From Hemileia vastatrix (Eukaryota > Basidiomycota > Pucciniomycetes > Pucciniales > Zaghouaniaceae): 64,000 nucleotides of DNA. The first letter of the stretch is position 1; every line of letters begins with the position of its first letter. The notes beneath the pieces are model-generated. The model ran no database searches, was not told where the DNA came from, and saw only the letters and a list, made by a program, of their open reading frames with translations. This document shows positions 21,925 through 33,309 of this stretch, piece after piece. The translations under genes were made by a program, and so were the position numbers. The stretch is from assembly GCA_030280995.1 (NCBI GenBank), contig JASXTE010000005.1, forward strand, positions 39,262,742-39,326,741, written 5' to 3'.

Positions 21925-23241
21925 TTGTCTTCAAATCTTGAAAGCTCCAAGAATAATCATCAAATATATTCAAATTCTTCTTCTCTATCTTTACTTTCTT
22001 CTATCTTTTTAATGTCCTTCCATTCTATTCCTTCAATATATTCAAATTCTTCTTCTTTATCTTTACTTTCTTCTATCTCTTCAATGTCTTTCAATTCTAT
22101 TCTTTCTCCCAATCAATCTGAGCTTTCCTTACCAGAAAATAAAAAGCAGGAAATCATGGAACCAGCTAAAGAATCAAGAAATTCAAATAAAAAATTTTAT
22201 AAAAATAGAAAATTTATTAGGATGAAGATATTTTGCAAAAAATTCTTTGGACATTTAGACAATCTCAAATTTTATAAGACTTTAATATCAAATGTTAAGA
22301 AAATTTTTTTTACTAAAGCATCAAAAACCTTACAGAAGGTGGTATAGATCTCATTGTTGCAGTTGTCAATAATTGATACAAACCTCAATTCATCTTAGAT
22401 GCTCATTCATTTAATGCAAAAAATGAAGTTTTTATCCAGCTTTCTGATTTAATTTCTACTCTCTATCAAATGGCTTTGGTTTGACAATCCTTATCGAATA
22501 AAAATCTGATTTCTGGTGTGATGAAAGGTTTTTGTTGGCAACCAGGATATAATCAAGGAGTTTCTTTTGGTATGTAAAAAAATTTTTTATTAAAAGTAAT
22601 TTTTAATTTTGTCATATATTTCAGGAATTTATTCTTTATTGAAAAATTTGAAAGCAGAGCAAATGGAAGAAGATCTGAATCAATGGAATTCCTTGGGATC
22701 ATTTAAGTTTTTCTTGGCAAATCGTTTTAAAAAAATTATGTTTTCAAGCTTTTCAAAAAAGCCATCAACTTGCTTTAGAATCTGGTTTACCTAATTGGTC
22801 TGATACTGAATGGGAAGAAGCAATAAATGATTATGTTTTTTGATCAAATTTTATCATCACTTATAATGGATTTTACAATCACGTTCATCTAGATAAACAT
22901 GATAAGAATTCTCTAAAATTTGGAATTTTCTCTTATATTAATCCAGAGACTGGTGTTCCTATTCCATCACCCACCTCTGATGAGGGACATGGCCTTTATT
23001 TTCCTGACCATAAATGTATTATTGATTTTGGTAGTGCCAATGGAATAGTTGAGGCTATATGGAATTCTTCTCAACACCGGCATAAAACAACTAAAGCACC
23101 TTCAACTTTAGTTTCTTGTATAGAATTTACCTATTTTGGCTGTTCGTTCCAAATAAATGAAAGTCTTATTAATCATGTTAATAATCAAAAAAAATTAGAT
23201 AAAAAAATTGTTCTTAGTAGATCTGTCAAGTATTACAAATA
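21925..23241 (+). pseudogene. TET/JBP-like 2OG-Fe(II) oxygenase relic
   Basis: Working enzymes of this family oxidise 5-methylcytosine or thymine in DNA using Fe(II) and 2-oxoglutarate; basidiomycetes have expanded, transposon-linked copies (established knowledge). Here the C-part is clear: ITYNGFYNHVHLDKHDKN with an HLD (H-x-D) iron motif near 22880-22900, FGIFSYINPETGVPIPSP, GHGLYFPDHKCIIDFGSANG, then SQHRHKTT with the distal His, and FTYFGCSFQINESL, stop at 23239-23241. A GTATGT..CAG intron of about 60 bp lies near 22570-22624. Upstream parts are GVMKGFCWQPGYNQGVSFG and an N-terminal Ser-rich, basic ORF (21925-22347). In-frame stops (22374, 22482, 22842 region) and a homopolymer frameshift near 22730 inactivate it. 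The family call rests on pattern memory. Confidence 0.6.
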
Positions 23242-23409
23242 AAATATTATATTTTTTCTATCATTAAATATTTTCTTCCAAATATTTTTTCCTTTTTTTA
23301 TCTCTTTTATTAAATTTTTTATTTATTTTAATTTTTTATTTATTTTTTGTAAACTTCCCTTTTTATTTTCCTCTTTTTCAATTTTATTTATCCTTTTTGG
23401 TTTTTTCAT

Positions 23410-23895
23410 TTAATTTTGGATTTGTCACTTCCAATTATTTTTTAAAGTTACATCAAGATAGATTACTTTTTTATATAATGATGCATCTGGCTATTATATA
23501 AAATAGGAAAACTTATTTGGGACTGGTGAAATTAATTGGTTGTAGAAATTTTCAATTTTAATTTTTTTTTAATTTTGGATTTGTTGCTTCCAATTATTTT
23601 TTAAAGTTACATCAAGATAGATTAATTTTTTATATAATGGTGCATCTGGCTATTATATAAAATAGGAGAACTTGATTGGGACTGGTGAAATTAATTGGTT
23701 GTAGAAATTTTCAATTATAATTTTTTTTAAATTTTGGATTTATCTCTTCCAATTATTTTTTAAAGTTACACCAAGATAGATTACTTTTTTATATAATGGT
23801 GCATCTGGCCTTAGGTCGTTCTAATGGCTATTATATAAAATAGGAAAACTTGATTGAGACTGGTGAAAATAATTGGTTGCAGAAATTTTCAATTT
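23410..23895 (+). repeat. Tandem repeat, about 160 bp x 3
   Basis: Each copy starts near TTTTGGATTTGT (23414, 23572, 23732) and contains AAAGTTACATCAAGATAGATTA, ATGCATCTGGCTATTATATA and GACTGGTGAAATTAATTGG-like phrases. The third copy has an insertion, CCTTAGGTCGTTCTAA, near 23810. Confidence 0.85.
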
Positions 23896-23934
23896 TAATT
23901 TTTTTTCCATTTGATTTCTTTGATTCAATAAATT

Positions 23935-24240
23935 GCAGGGGGGGTATTGCCAAATTTTCATATCAGACTTAAATAAAAAAATTTGACTTGAAAATTTGAT
24001 GATACCCTTTCCTTAATTCAATAAAATATGGGGGGTATTGCCAAATTTTCATATCAGACTTAAAAAAAATTTGACTTAAAATTTTGGTGATACCCATCTG
24101 TTACTTCAATAAAATGTAGGGGGGATTATTGCCAAAATTACATATAAGACTTGCAAACTTCTTTACTTGAAAGAATTTTGGTGATACCCAACCCTTAGTT
24201 CAATCAAACGCAGGGGTGGGATTGGGAAATTTTCAAATAT
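23935..24240 (+). repeat. Tandem repeat, about 90 bp x 4
   Basis: GGGGGGTATTGCCAAATTTT and ATATCAGACTTAAA followed by TGATACCC recur at about 23937, 24029, 24117 and 24209. The last copy is the most diverged. Confidence 0.8.
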
Positions 24241-24576
24241 GACTTGAAAATTTAAACTAAAAAAGAATTTTGAACATTAAAAATTCTTGAAAATTTTATT
24301 TAAAAGAGAATTTATAACATTAAAATATGAAAATTCAACTAATGATGGATAGAGTAAAAAAATACAGGAAATTAAGATAAAAATTTATGTACAATTAATT
24401 ATGAACAGTTGAAGTGTAAGATAAATAAAAAAAACTAGTCATAAAACAATTTCTTCAAACATTCAATTTCCTCAACAGCTTTATTAGCTTTAACACATTC
24501 TATCAAGAAATCTTTATTTTTGGAGTTTTCTTCACAATCAAGCTTATATTTTATCTGTTACATGATGTTTTGATGC

Positions 24577-25832
24577 TCAAGTTTTTTCTCCTCTTTCTTT
24601 AATTTTTTCAATACTTAGGGATAACTCAAATTTCTTCTCCTCCAAGTCTTGTGCCCTATCATCCTTCCATAAAGGAAGTTTGCACTTCCTCTCCTCCAAG
24701 TCTTGTTCCCTATCATCCTTCCGTGAAGAGAGTTCAAACTTCTTCTCTTCCAAATCATATACCCTGTCATCACTCCTTAAAGAGAGCTTGTATTTTTGCT
24801 TTTCAAACTTTAGAGTCTCTTTAGAAACTTCCACTTTTTTTAGAGTGATAAGAAATATTAACAAAAAGTAGAAGAAAAACAGAGTAAAGTATTTTGAGGT
24901 TTGGTATCACTTACCAGCATCACGTTTCTCCAAAAATTCTTCAATAGAAGAAAAAGGGGTTTGAGATGAAGTATCACTTTTTCTTCTTCTTTGAGAGTGG
25001 AAATTCAGACTACTTGAAGCCCTCCGCTTTTTTTTCAAGGTCACATTTTCCTCCTGTTCATTTTTTCTGGCTTCTGAATCAGTTGATTGTGGCTCCTGCA
25101 TTAGTTCTTCAGCCTATTTATAAATGAGTAAATGTAAATAAAAAAAGAATTGGTAAGATAAAAGAAAAAAAACATACTTGAGTTAGATCAGGTTGATTTA
25201 TATTTCCATAAGGATATATTTAAAAGATATCTTGATTTGTGGAAGTTAAATGAGGGGAGGCTTGAGTAGAAGAAGAAGGAATAAGATTTCTTTTGACATC
25301 ATGTTTGGAGATAGCATCTTCACCATCCAACATTTTTGTAGGATTAACATCAGTTCACTCTCCAAAAATTAAATCCATCTCTTTAAACTAAGGACATAAA
25401 GAATCAAGTTTATCGTCTATGGATTTGATGCCCTTACTGATATTGAGGTCAGTAATACTAAAACCAGTAGAAGATGAAAGAGTCTTTTCTTTCTTTTACT
25501 TGGCTTGATAATTCTTAAAGAGTTCAGACATCTGTTTTGGTAAAAGATCTATCTTCCCTTAGTCTTATTTTGTAATTCATTGGCCATTAGAAGATAACCA
25601 TTAACATTTGATGCAGGGGGCCATCCTACTTTAGTCGCATACTCAGTACCAAAACAAGAATCATAGTTAGATTTAGTTTTTAGCCAGTTGATAAGAATGA
25701 GATGATCAACTTTCTTTAGTTGAACAATTTTTTATTTCTCAGCAAAGCGGGGGAAAGAGGGAGTAGTGGGATTTGAAGAACAACTGGGTGATGGCTGCCT
25801 TTGAGAAGATCTATGATGATAAGGCATGTTAA
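24577..25832 (-). pseudogene. Relic of a rust-type multicopy gene with coiled-coil C-terminus
   Basis: From the ATG near 25832 the minus strand reads MPYHHRSSQRQPSPSCSS, then WLKTKSNYDSCFGTECATKV, GWPPASNVNGYLLMANELQN, and further on GIKSIDDKLDSLCP and FKEMDLIFGE. A GTATGT..AATAG intron is likely near 25125-25175. The tail (24864-24577) is a charged coiled coil with repeated DDREQDLEERK-type units of about 21 residues, and 25101-24907 is basic (KKKRRASSSLNF, SQRRRKSDT). Several stops break it. I recall this arrangement from rust genomes as a lineage-specific multicopy family, possibly DNA-binding; its function is unknown to me. Confidence 0.5.
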
Positions 25833-25839
25833 TATAATT

Positions 25840-26897
25840 AAAGATAAAAAGGATCAGAAACAAGCAGATAAGATAGAAAGATGAAAAGGAGAAGAAACAA
25901 GCAGATGAGATAGCGAGATGAGAGCGTAAGATGAAAAGGAGCAGAATCAAATAGATGAAATGGGGAGAAATTCTGAGTGGATAGAAAGGACAGGATGGGA
26001 TGAGAATAGGAGTGCGCAGCAAGGTAGAAGGCATATCCAGAGAGTAGTCCAAGATGTGGTTATGGAAGAAATTTGTGCAACATGTGGTTATGACAAAAAG
26101 TTGTCCAAGATGTGGTTATAAAAAATTGAGTAGAGAAATGTTGGATAAGAGGTGAAAATTGACACATAAAGTGTCTAATAACCCAATTATTAGCAAAAAT
26201 AATGGCGGAAAATAATTGGGGTATAAGGATTTTTATCCGCAATTAATTTAATTGTGGATCGGTCAACATTGATACCCCCTATTATTATGTTAGGCTTTTA
26301 ACAAATTTACACAATTGCAGTGTCTTGGTACAACAAAAAATTTCCTGTGACAATGCTAAGGGTTGCTGCACGCCCCCTTCACTTTTTTCTGCTTATTTTT
26401 TTCATATTTCTTTCGTATCTCATTTTTTCACAGCAAAACTGTATCAAAAGGGACATAGAATAATAATAAAATTTCACTTCCATTCAGATATTTATCTAAA
26501 TAAATAATCATCAAATATTTACAAATATTTACAAAAAAATAAAAATCAATCACCCAGAAACATAGGCAGGGTGATGGTTGTGGCTGTTGATATACACGTA
26601 TATATACTGTAGTGTCCATTTTTATTTCTTCACTTGCTTAATTACTTATTACTTAATATATAGAGTTTAAATTCAGCACAGTATTACCTTTTTTGTTCTT
26701 GTGTTTAGCATATCTGAATTCTCTCTAACCTAACTTGATGATATCACCCATATACTAAAGGATGGATCCCTCTCCATGAGTTTGCCATCCATTCTATTGC
26801 TTTTGTTATTTTACTAAACTTATATTTTCTCTTCAGTTTATCCTTATTTCTTTCTACTTATTCTGTCCTATCCATATTGTCCCAAGTCCATCCGCAT
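25840..26897. other. AT-rich DNA with short imperfect repeats
   Basis: GATGAAAAGGAGAAGAAACA-like units repeat about every 38-60 bases at 25845-25960, and GATGTGGTTATG recurs four times at 26040-26125. No gene was recognised. GATACCCCCTATTATTATG near 26271 recalls the 23.9 kb repeats. Confidence 0.5.
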
Positions 26898-28014
26898 TGA
26901 GGCAGCCTAAAGTTTAGTATAGCATTAATATTTATTTAAAGAGGGTTTGTTGGAGATGATTTTTGAGATTGTAAAATTCAATTCAATTTTAAAATTGTTT
27001 ATATTTAAGAAAATGAGTATATAAAAGGTTTAAAAAGGGTAATTTTACAAGTTAAGATTAAACAATTAATTAGCAGTCAGAAAATGCAAGTATAGGTCCA
27101 AAAGTATAATTAAATTAAATTCAGGAATCTCAAAAATCTTTGGAAATTTTCATGGAATTTTTACTATTTTTCTTCTATTTTTAATAATTTAATAAAGTAT
27201 TTTTAATTTTTTTTAAGTTTTCAAAATTTACTTACTTTTCATGATTTTTTACTAGATGAATTGGGCTGCGCAGACTACCAAAGTTAAATTGGGTTATAAA
27301 GGAGAAGTATCTCTATCATTTTTAATTTTTCTGGATTTTTCTTAGTATCTTAATGTTCTAATTTAGTCTGGAAGTCCGTATGAGCTCTGGAATGCTCTGG
27401 ACAAGCTCCATATGAACTCCGGCAATCTACAGACAAGCTCCAGGATTCTCCAGCTGGGAAAAATGAAGCATGTGACATACTATGCATATAAAGCCTGTAA
27501 ACTCAAAACTAGATGATCATCAGAACATATAACAGACATGATGAATCTTAACAAAAACATCATACATCCTAACAATCAATAATAAATAATAACATTTTCA
27601 GACTGTAATACCCTTATAATATAACACTTTTCATAACACTTTGTTAACATATATAACATTTCATAGATATATACTTATAGGGTACCATTGTAAAGTTTTC
27701 ATAAAAAGGGAATAGAGTTTAAAAACTTAATCAAATAAAATAAAAGCTTCATACAAAAATAATATTCAATCATTTAAACAACTTTTCTGAATACATCTTC
27801 AATGTTGTATTTCTTTCCTTCATTATAAAGAACACTGATTCTACATATCAAAACTCTTAATAAAAAATAGTTTATTTTTCATTTTATATAAAGTAGAGTT
27901 TTTAGCTTATTTAATTGTGAAAACTTTATTAACTTAAAGGGACAGGGTTTTCTTCAGCTTATCTAACTCCCTTGGCTTTTTCTTACATCAAGGCAACTGT
28001 AAGAGTCTTTCTAC
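26898..28014 (+). repeat. Degenerate LTR related to N and A families (about 1.1 kb)
   Basis: Starts TGAGGCAGCCTAAAGTTTAG, as the N LTR starts TGTGGTAGCCTAAAGTTTAG. The inside holds the same CTGCGCAGACTAC and GGAAGTCCGTA phrases as N, in decayed form. The end, GGCAACTGTAAGAGT...CTACA, matches the N LTR end, and the nearby AAAGGGACAGG...CTCCCTTGG matches A-type LTRs. Confidence 0.7.
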
Positions 28015-28016
28015 AT

Positions 28017-28034
28017 TGGTGGAACCCAATGTGG
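28017..28034 (+). other. Degenerate primer-binding site
   Basis: TGGTGGAACCCAATGTGG follows the LTR by two bases and resembles TGGCGCCCAACGTGGGG of element N. Confidence 0.5.
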
Positions 28035-28152
28035 TGTTTGAATTCTCTAGCTTTTAAATCAATCTTACTTGGTATATGGACCTGCTTAGCCTGCAAGATG
28101 CTTACCTAATGAATGTTTATACTCTTCTAACGTTTAATCTTATATTTTTGGA

Positions 28153-28524
28153 ATGTCTTCTGCTGCTATATCTGGTGTTTTTCTTCCTGTAAATGTGTTG
28201 GTTAGGATTTTATCTTGTGATGGGCCCAAGTTTAATGGAGAAGAAGTTAAATTGTTTTTAAATTGTGATGAAGCTGCTGCTGCTGTTGATGGGGCTTCAT
28301 AATTTGACATGGTGAAGCAAATCAGGTTCCTTATTGTGGACAGAGAGGTAGAAATGAAGGTCATTTATATGGATGGTTATAAAAGGAGAAACTTGTTGAA
28401 ATTGAAAAGGGGAATTTCTGATAGATGGGGTTTCTGGTATACTATGTTGGACCTAAAAAAGATTATCAGTTATTGGAAAGTTAACTTAAACAATGGATGC
28501 CTGATTAAATATAGTAAATATTAG
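28153..28524 (+). pseudogene. gag N-terminal remnant, N-like element
   Basis: MSSAAISGVFLPVNVLVRIL and, after an in-frame TAA (about 28300-28302), FDMVKQIRFLIVDREVEMKV and YMDGYKRRNLLKLK align with the N gag start. Homology is lost around 28500, so the element is truncated; the rest is not in this window. Confidence 0.75.
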
Positions 28525-28690
28525 TAATGAATAAAAGTGGAGAAAGCAAAGAGGAGAATGGAGTGAGTGGAACATAAAATACAGTACCTGATTAAATATA
28601 GTCAAGATTAGTAATGAATAAAATTGGAGCAAGCAGAGAGGAGAAGGGAGAAAGTGGAACAGAAAAAGGAATGGAGCAGAAACTAGTAAA
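28500..28690 (+). repeat. Tandem duplication of about 90 bp
   Basis: CCTGATTAAATATAGTAAA.. and CCTGATTAAATATAGTCAA.. are two adjacent copies that share AGTAATGAATAAAA and the GGAGAA/GAGAGGAGAA-rich tail. It lies at the truncation point of the gag remnant. Confidence 0.7.
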
Positions 28691-28911
28691 TAAAAGGAAA
28701 AATAAAAGAAGTAAATGGTAGATTTGATGGAGACAAAAGTAAGTAAACCACTTACTTATATACACAAAATAAAGGTCAATGAGTGAGAAAAAGAAAAACG
28801 GAAACAAAATATAGGATAATAAAGAGTACAGTGCATAGGTATTATTCATAATAGGGATTAGCCTTTTTAGATGAAGAATAAATACAAATTACCATGTATC
28901 TATCAAGTATT

Positions 28912-29337
28912 CTAACAATTGTAGCAGTACCCCATGCTCAATGCTGCCAAGTCAAAAAGGTCTAAGAAATTTGAAAAGTAATTATGTTTGATTCTACTTA
29001 AGGATTTTGTAAGTATATCAGCTATCATATATTTATTAGAGAAGTATTCTAGAATGAATTTGTTATTCTCAATTTTCTCTCTTAACCAATGTACTTTGAT
29101 TTCAATATGGCAAGTTTGATGCTGATAGAGTGGGTTCTTGAGATGAGATAAGGCTCCTTTATTATTGTTTTGCAAAATAGGAGTTTTGAGATTGATGTTT
29201 AAACTGAGAGCAAGTTGTTGAAACCACATAATATCTTGTCCAAAATCACCAATGGCTCTGTATTTGGCTTCAGAGGTAGATAGTGCCGTGAAATTTTGTT
29301 CGGAGAAACACCAACCAACTAGTCCATTGAAGAACAC
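28912..29337 (-). pseudogene. copia RNase H
   Basis: Begins around GLVGWCFSEQNFTALSTSEA, with the typical ALSTSEA-Y motif, then QNNNKGALSHLKNPLYQHQT, CHIEIKVHWLRE and ADILTKSLSR. A stop ends it at 28912. The preceding RT region is separated by frameshifts. RNase H removes RNA from the RNA-DNA hybrid. Confidence 0.8.
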
Positions 29338-29475
29338 CGCACAACCAGAGGTGGATTTGAAGTTAGGGGAGTTCCCATAGTCTGTATTGGCATAGCCATT
29401 TAATTGGGTTGTAATGTTGTGTCCTCCAAGTCTCAGGCCAAAAGTTTAAGTATTTTTGAGATATTGTGGGATGTG

Positions 29476-30338
29476 TTAAAAGTGGTTTAGATTTTCTTTA
29501 TTGAACGTGTTTAAAAATTGAGATAGAGAGCTGATTGAAAATGGAAGGTTAGGCCTGGTGTTTGTAGACAGATAGTTTAGAAGAATAATTTCATGACAGT
29601 AATTGAAGTTGGAATTGTTTGGGAGACTGGTTATGGAAGTTAAGTCAAATTTAAGATTAGGGACAAGGGGAGTTGAAGCAGGTCTACAATCAGCCATATT
29701 GAATTTGCTGAGCAAGTTTTTGATGTAGAGGGATTGAGAAAGGAAAATTTCTTTGTTTGATCTATTATGAGTAATTTTCATTCCAAGGACCCATTTGGCC
29801 TCTCCCTGATCATCCATAGTAAAGACACTTTTTATTTCCATTTTAAAGTAGTCAATTGAAGGACAGAACACAATGATATCATCTATGTGAATGTATACAA
29901 AGCAGGGGTTAGTTTTTCATTTGTTATAAAATAAACAAGGGTCTTCTCCAGAAGGTTTGAAGTTAATGCTCAAGAGGAATTCTTTGATTTTCTGATACCA
30001 ACAGCAGGGACTTTGTTTGAGGCCATACAGGGATTTCTTAGTTTTAGACAGTGATTTGGCTTCTTTAGGTTTTTATATCCATCAGGGTAGCAAAATAAGA
30101 TATCTTCTTTGGGGGCACCATATAGAAAGGCAGTTTTGACGTCCATTTGGTGAATCTCCCAGTCTAGGGTAGCACTAAGGCTGAGAATAAAGCATAATGA
30201 GGAGATTTTCCCAGTTGGAGAAAAAGTGTTATTGTAATCAATACCTTCAATTTGAGTGTAGCCTTGAACATATAATTGTACTTTTAATCCTGAGATATTA
30301 CTTTTGGAATCAGTTTTCTTTTTAAAGTTCCAGTTCAT
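29476..30338 (-). pseudogene. copia reverse transcriptase
   Basis: LYVQGYTQIEGIDYNNTFSP, IHQMDVKTAFLYGAPKEDIL, then a frameshift near 29990. The catalytic region reads VYIHIDDIIVF at about 29874-29905 (YVDD usual, here HIDD), then MDDQGEAKWVLGMKI and FNMADCRPASTPLVP. Broken in at least two places. Confidence 0.8.
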
Positions 30339-30412
30339 CCCTAGGAGATGCTTGTTAGGTACTGAAACTTCCTCTCATACATCATGTGCCAAAATTATAT
30401 TCTATTCATCAT

Positions 30413-30868
30413 TTATGGCCTCTGACCATGCCGCTGAGTCTTGCTATTGATTGTGTCATTGTATCTTTTGGTTTTATCATCTAAAGTGAAGGTGAGGTGA
30501 ATTTGTCTGGAGCACAATGAGCATTTGGTAGTGGAGATTATGTTTTCAGGGTGAATTTTGCTTGAAATTTTGTTTTTAGGTTCTGTTTCAACAACACATT
30601 CATAATTATTATGTTGAGGAAGGTTTACATTGCTGTTGAAGGGAAGAGAAGCTGGAGATAGATCATTAATCATTGGGTTTTATTCTTCTATTATCTGTGT
30701 GATGGTAGAGGCTGGGAGAGCGTTTGACGTAGAGGAATCAGGTATATTTGATGAGTTTGAATTGTGATTACCAGTAATAGAGTCATGCAGATAAATTTCA
30801 GGAAAGACTATGAGATGCCCTTTGTTGAGTGAAAGTTGTCTTTCAACTTTGAAAGAATCAGTTTTCAA
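30413..30868 (-). pseudogene. copia integrase-RT linker region
   Basis: Two open pieces (30868-30680 and 30673-30413) lie between integrase and RT. They are polar and Ser/Asn-rich without motifs, as in the variable linker of copia pol. A stop separates them. Confidence 0.5.
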
Positions 30869-30958
30869 ATTTACATCGTTAGTTATGATGAAGCTTTTGG
30901 TTTTTGGAGCAAAAAATTTTTAATTTTTATGGCCAACACAGTATCCCATAAAGATACC

Positions 30959-31420
30959 TCATTTTGCAACAGTGCTGAATTTCCCTTTTCTTTTAATTTT
31001 TGGGATGTTGTAAATTATATCACATCCAAAAGGAATGAGATTTTTAATTTTGAAGGATTCATCATTCTTCCAAATAGTGGTTGGAGAGATTTCAAGACTA
31101 GAGTTGTTTGGGGTAATGTTTAGCAAGAAGCAAGCTGTATTAATGGCTTTGGCACACAAAGTAGCGTCCAAACAACAGGTTAGTAGTAGAGCTCTTGATT
31201 TTTTGACCAAAGTTCTATTTCCTCTTTCAGCCCTGGGATTTTGTTGGGGAGTATAAGGAGCCATAGTTAGATGTTTAATTCATTTTGAAGAGTTTAATTG
31301 TTTGAAAGCATGATTAATGAACTTGCCTCCATTATCTTAAACAATAGTTTTCACATGCTTACCTGTTTGGTTTTCAGCAAACAGCACAAAATCCTTTAGG
31401 CTCATTGTGGACTGGCCTTT
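30959..31420 (-). pseudogene. copia integrase C-terminal part
   Basis: SLKDFVLFAENQTGKHVKTI, a TAA, DNGGKFINHAFKQLNSSK with the second catalytic Asp, another TGA/TAA, then MAPYTPQQNPRAERGNRTL carrying the catalytic Glu. This is the standard copia integrase ending. Confidence 0.8.
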
Positions 31421-32212
31421 TAGAGGGTGAAATAAAAGACAACTGGTAGGAAAATTGTTTTTGAGCAATCATAGAGTAATCTATAAAGTAACCTTAAAGG
31501 AACCCTACTTTTAGTATTTGAGCTTTTTACAGATAAAAGTTGCAAAAGTGATTTTGAAGAATTTGAAATCTGATTAACCAGTGACTCTTTCAACAGAGAT
31601 TTCAAATGGTAAGCACATTGAAATACTCAAATACCTCCTTTAAACCAAAAACTTTGAAAAATTTTAAATAGTATTTTTGACTAAATCCAAAGGTGTAACT
31701 AATTGCTTGTATGAATGGCTAATCTTATTTAAAAGAAAATTTTCATTTAATAATCCTCCTCACTCATATCATTTTCCATCATAAGCTACTCTGCTTTTAA
31801 TCTTTGAATATTGATAGATACTTATTGGAAGAATAAATTGGAATAAACTTATAAAAATGGTAAAGCATCATTTATGCATATAGCTTTATGCATAGAAAGG
31901 TTCTTAATTTTCTTGAAGAAGAAGAACAGATTTGATTAAAAGTCAGGTTGATTTTTGAATCCCTATGCAGCCAAAAATCAGTGCTGCAATTCATGAGGAA
32001 TACGAAATTTACCAAATAATAATAGGAATATATTTTAAAATTTTAATAAACCCTCAAAGCATCAAAATTTGGTCTAGGTTCTAAAATTTTTATATTGTTG
32101 AAGCTAATAGAAATGTGCATAGAGAACTGTGTTCTCACTAATTCATAAAAAATTTTAATATTTTGGACTAATTGATTAAATATTCCATAAAAAGTATTTC
32201 TATAAGTTGCAC
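31421..32212. other. AT-rich DNA without recognised features
   Basis: No coding or LTR homology to the other elements was seen. Ends directly at the LTR start 32213. Confidence 0.4.
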
Positions 32213-33292
32213 TGTGGTCTTCCAAAATTGGCAGAGCCCTTGGTTGGTCTATTTGGTGTTGTTTTGATATGTCTTAAATGACATTGTTTAATAATTGGGT
32301 GTTTTTCTATATTTATTCAGCAAATATTGGGACTGAAGAGATGAAGATACTACCATTGGATAGCCCCAGCTTTTCTCTATATTTTATGTCTTCTTGACAT
32401 TTTTCTGATTTTAAGTATTAAAGGGATTATTTCTCATTTTTCATTTAAAAAGATAGCAGTTTAAATTTATATTTTGTGTTTTACGGGAAACCTTAAGTCT
32501 TATAGTTAAGTGCATAGTACCATTAGAATGGGCTAATTTTTCTCTAAATTTCATGTCACAATGTTGTTATAGCCTAATTATGTGTTTTAAAGGTTTTAGT
32601 AGTTGTAGTAGATTTTTCTAAGTATTTTGGGTATTTTTGGGGGTTTTTGGTGGTCGGGCCGCCTCAGGCAGGCCTCCTGACATCAGCCGGGCTGCCTGCC
32701 GTGGTGCTAGAAGGCTGGGAAGTGTTTTTAGAGGGGTTTTATGCAATTAGGCGCTCAAGAACACCATATTTGTTGGTGTGCATGGGCTTTTAGATAGTGG
32801 TCTGTGTGTACATAGTGAATAAGACAGTTTGGGGTAACTTAAATTATCATACAACCATCCGGAGTTGATATCCTTGTTCCTCACTCAGTTTTCACTGTTT
32901 TTTGGCCACAATTGGCTGTGTTTGCTGCAAGGTGGGTTCTTCATTTAACTTAACTTGGCAACTGGTTTCTCTGGTATGGTCTTGCAAGCCATATCAAGTA
33001 TTATTGCTGTCTCTGGTGTGAATTTGCAACCTACATCAAGTATCATTGCTTTCTCTGGTGTGGACATTGGTCTACATATCAGTTCTTTGGTTTGGTAGTC
33101 TGTCTGGAGACTTCTTTATTGGGTGATCAGGCAGTCAAGTGTGTTGGAAAAGGGGCTTTAGAAAACAGGAACCATTTTACCGTAGCAGGTAAGTCTCACT
33201 TTATTTTTCTAAAGGGACAGGGGATATTCTCTCTAGATTTTCTCCAACTCCCTTGGTCAAGGCCTAAAGCTAGTACTATAGGATTGACTACA
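32213..33292 (+). repeat. A-type LTR (LTR B, about 1.08 kb)
   Basis: TGTGGTCTTCCAAAATTGG...GGATTGACTACA. It matches A1 and A2 LTRs over its whole length, including the GC-rich core at 32650-32740. It is followed by a primer-binding site but by no A-type gag. Confidence 0.85.
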
Positions 33293-33296
33293 TTTC

Positions 33297-33309
33297 TGGT
33301 GCCCAACGT
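33297..33309 (+). other. Primer-binding site after LTR B, cut short by element H
   Basis: TGGTGCCCAACGT, after the spacer TTTC. The next base starts another LTR (TGTGGTCTTCC at 33310). Confidence 0.65.

Larger units (their letters stand above)
28912..31420 (-). mobile_element. Ty1/copia retrotransposon pol, broken and without LTRs seen
   Basis: The order on the minus strand is integrase, RT, RNase H, which is the copia order and not the gypsy order. No LTR or gag could be recognised on either side. Confidence 0.8.
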
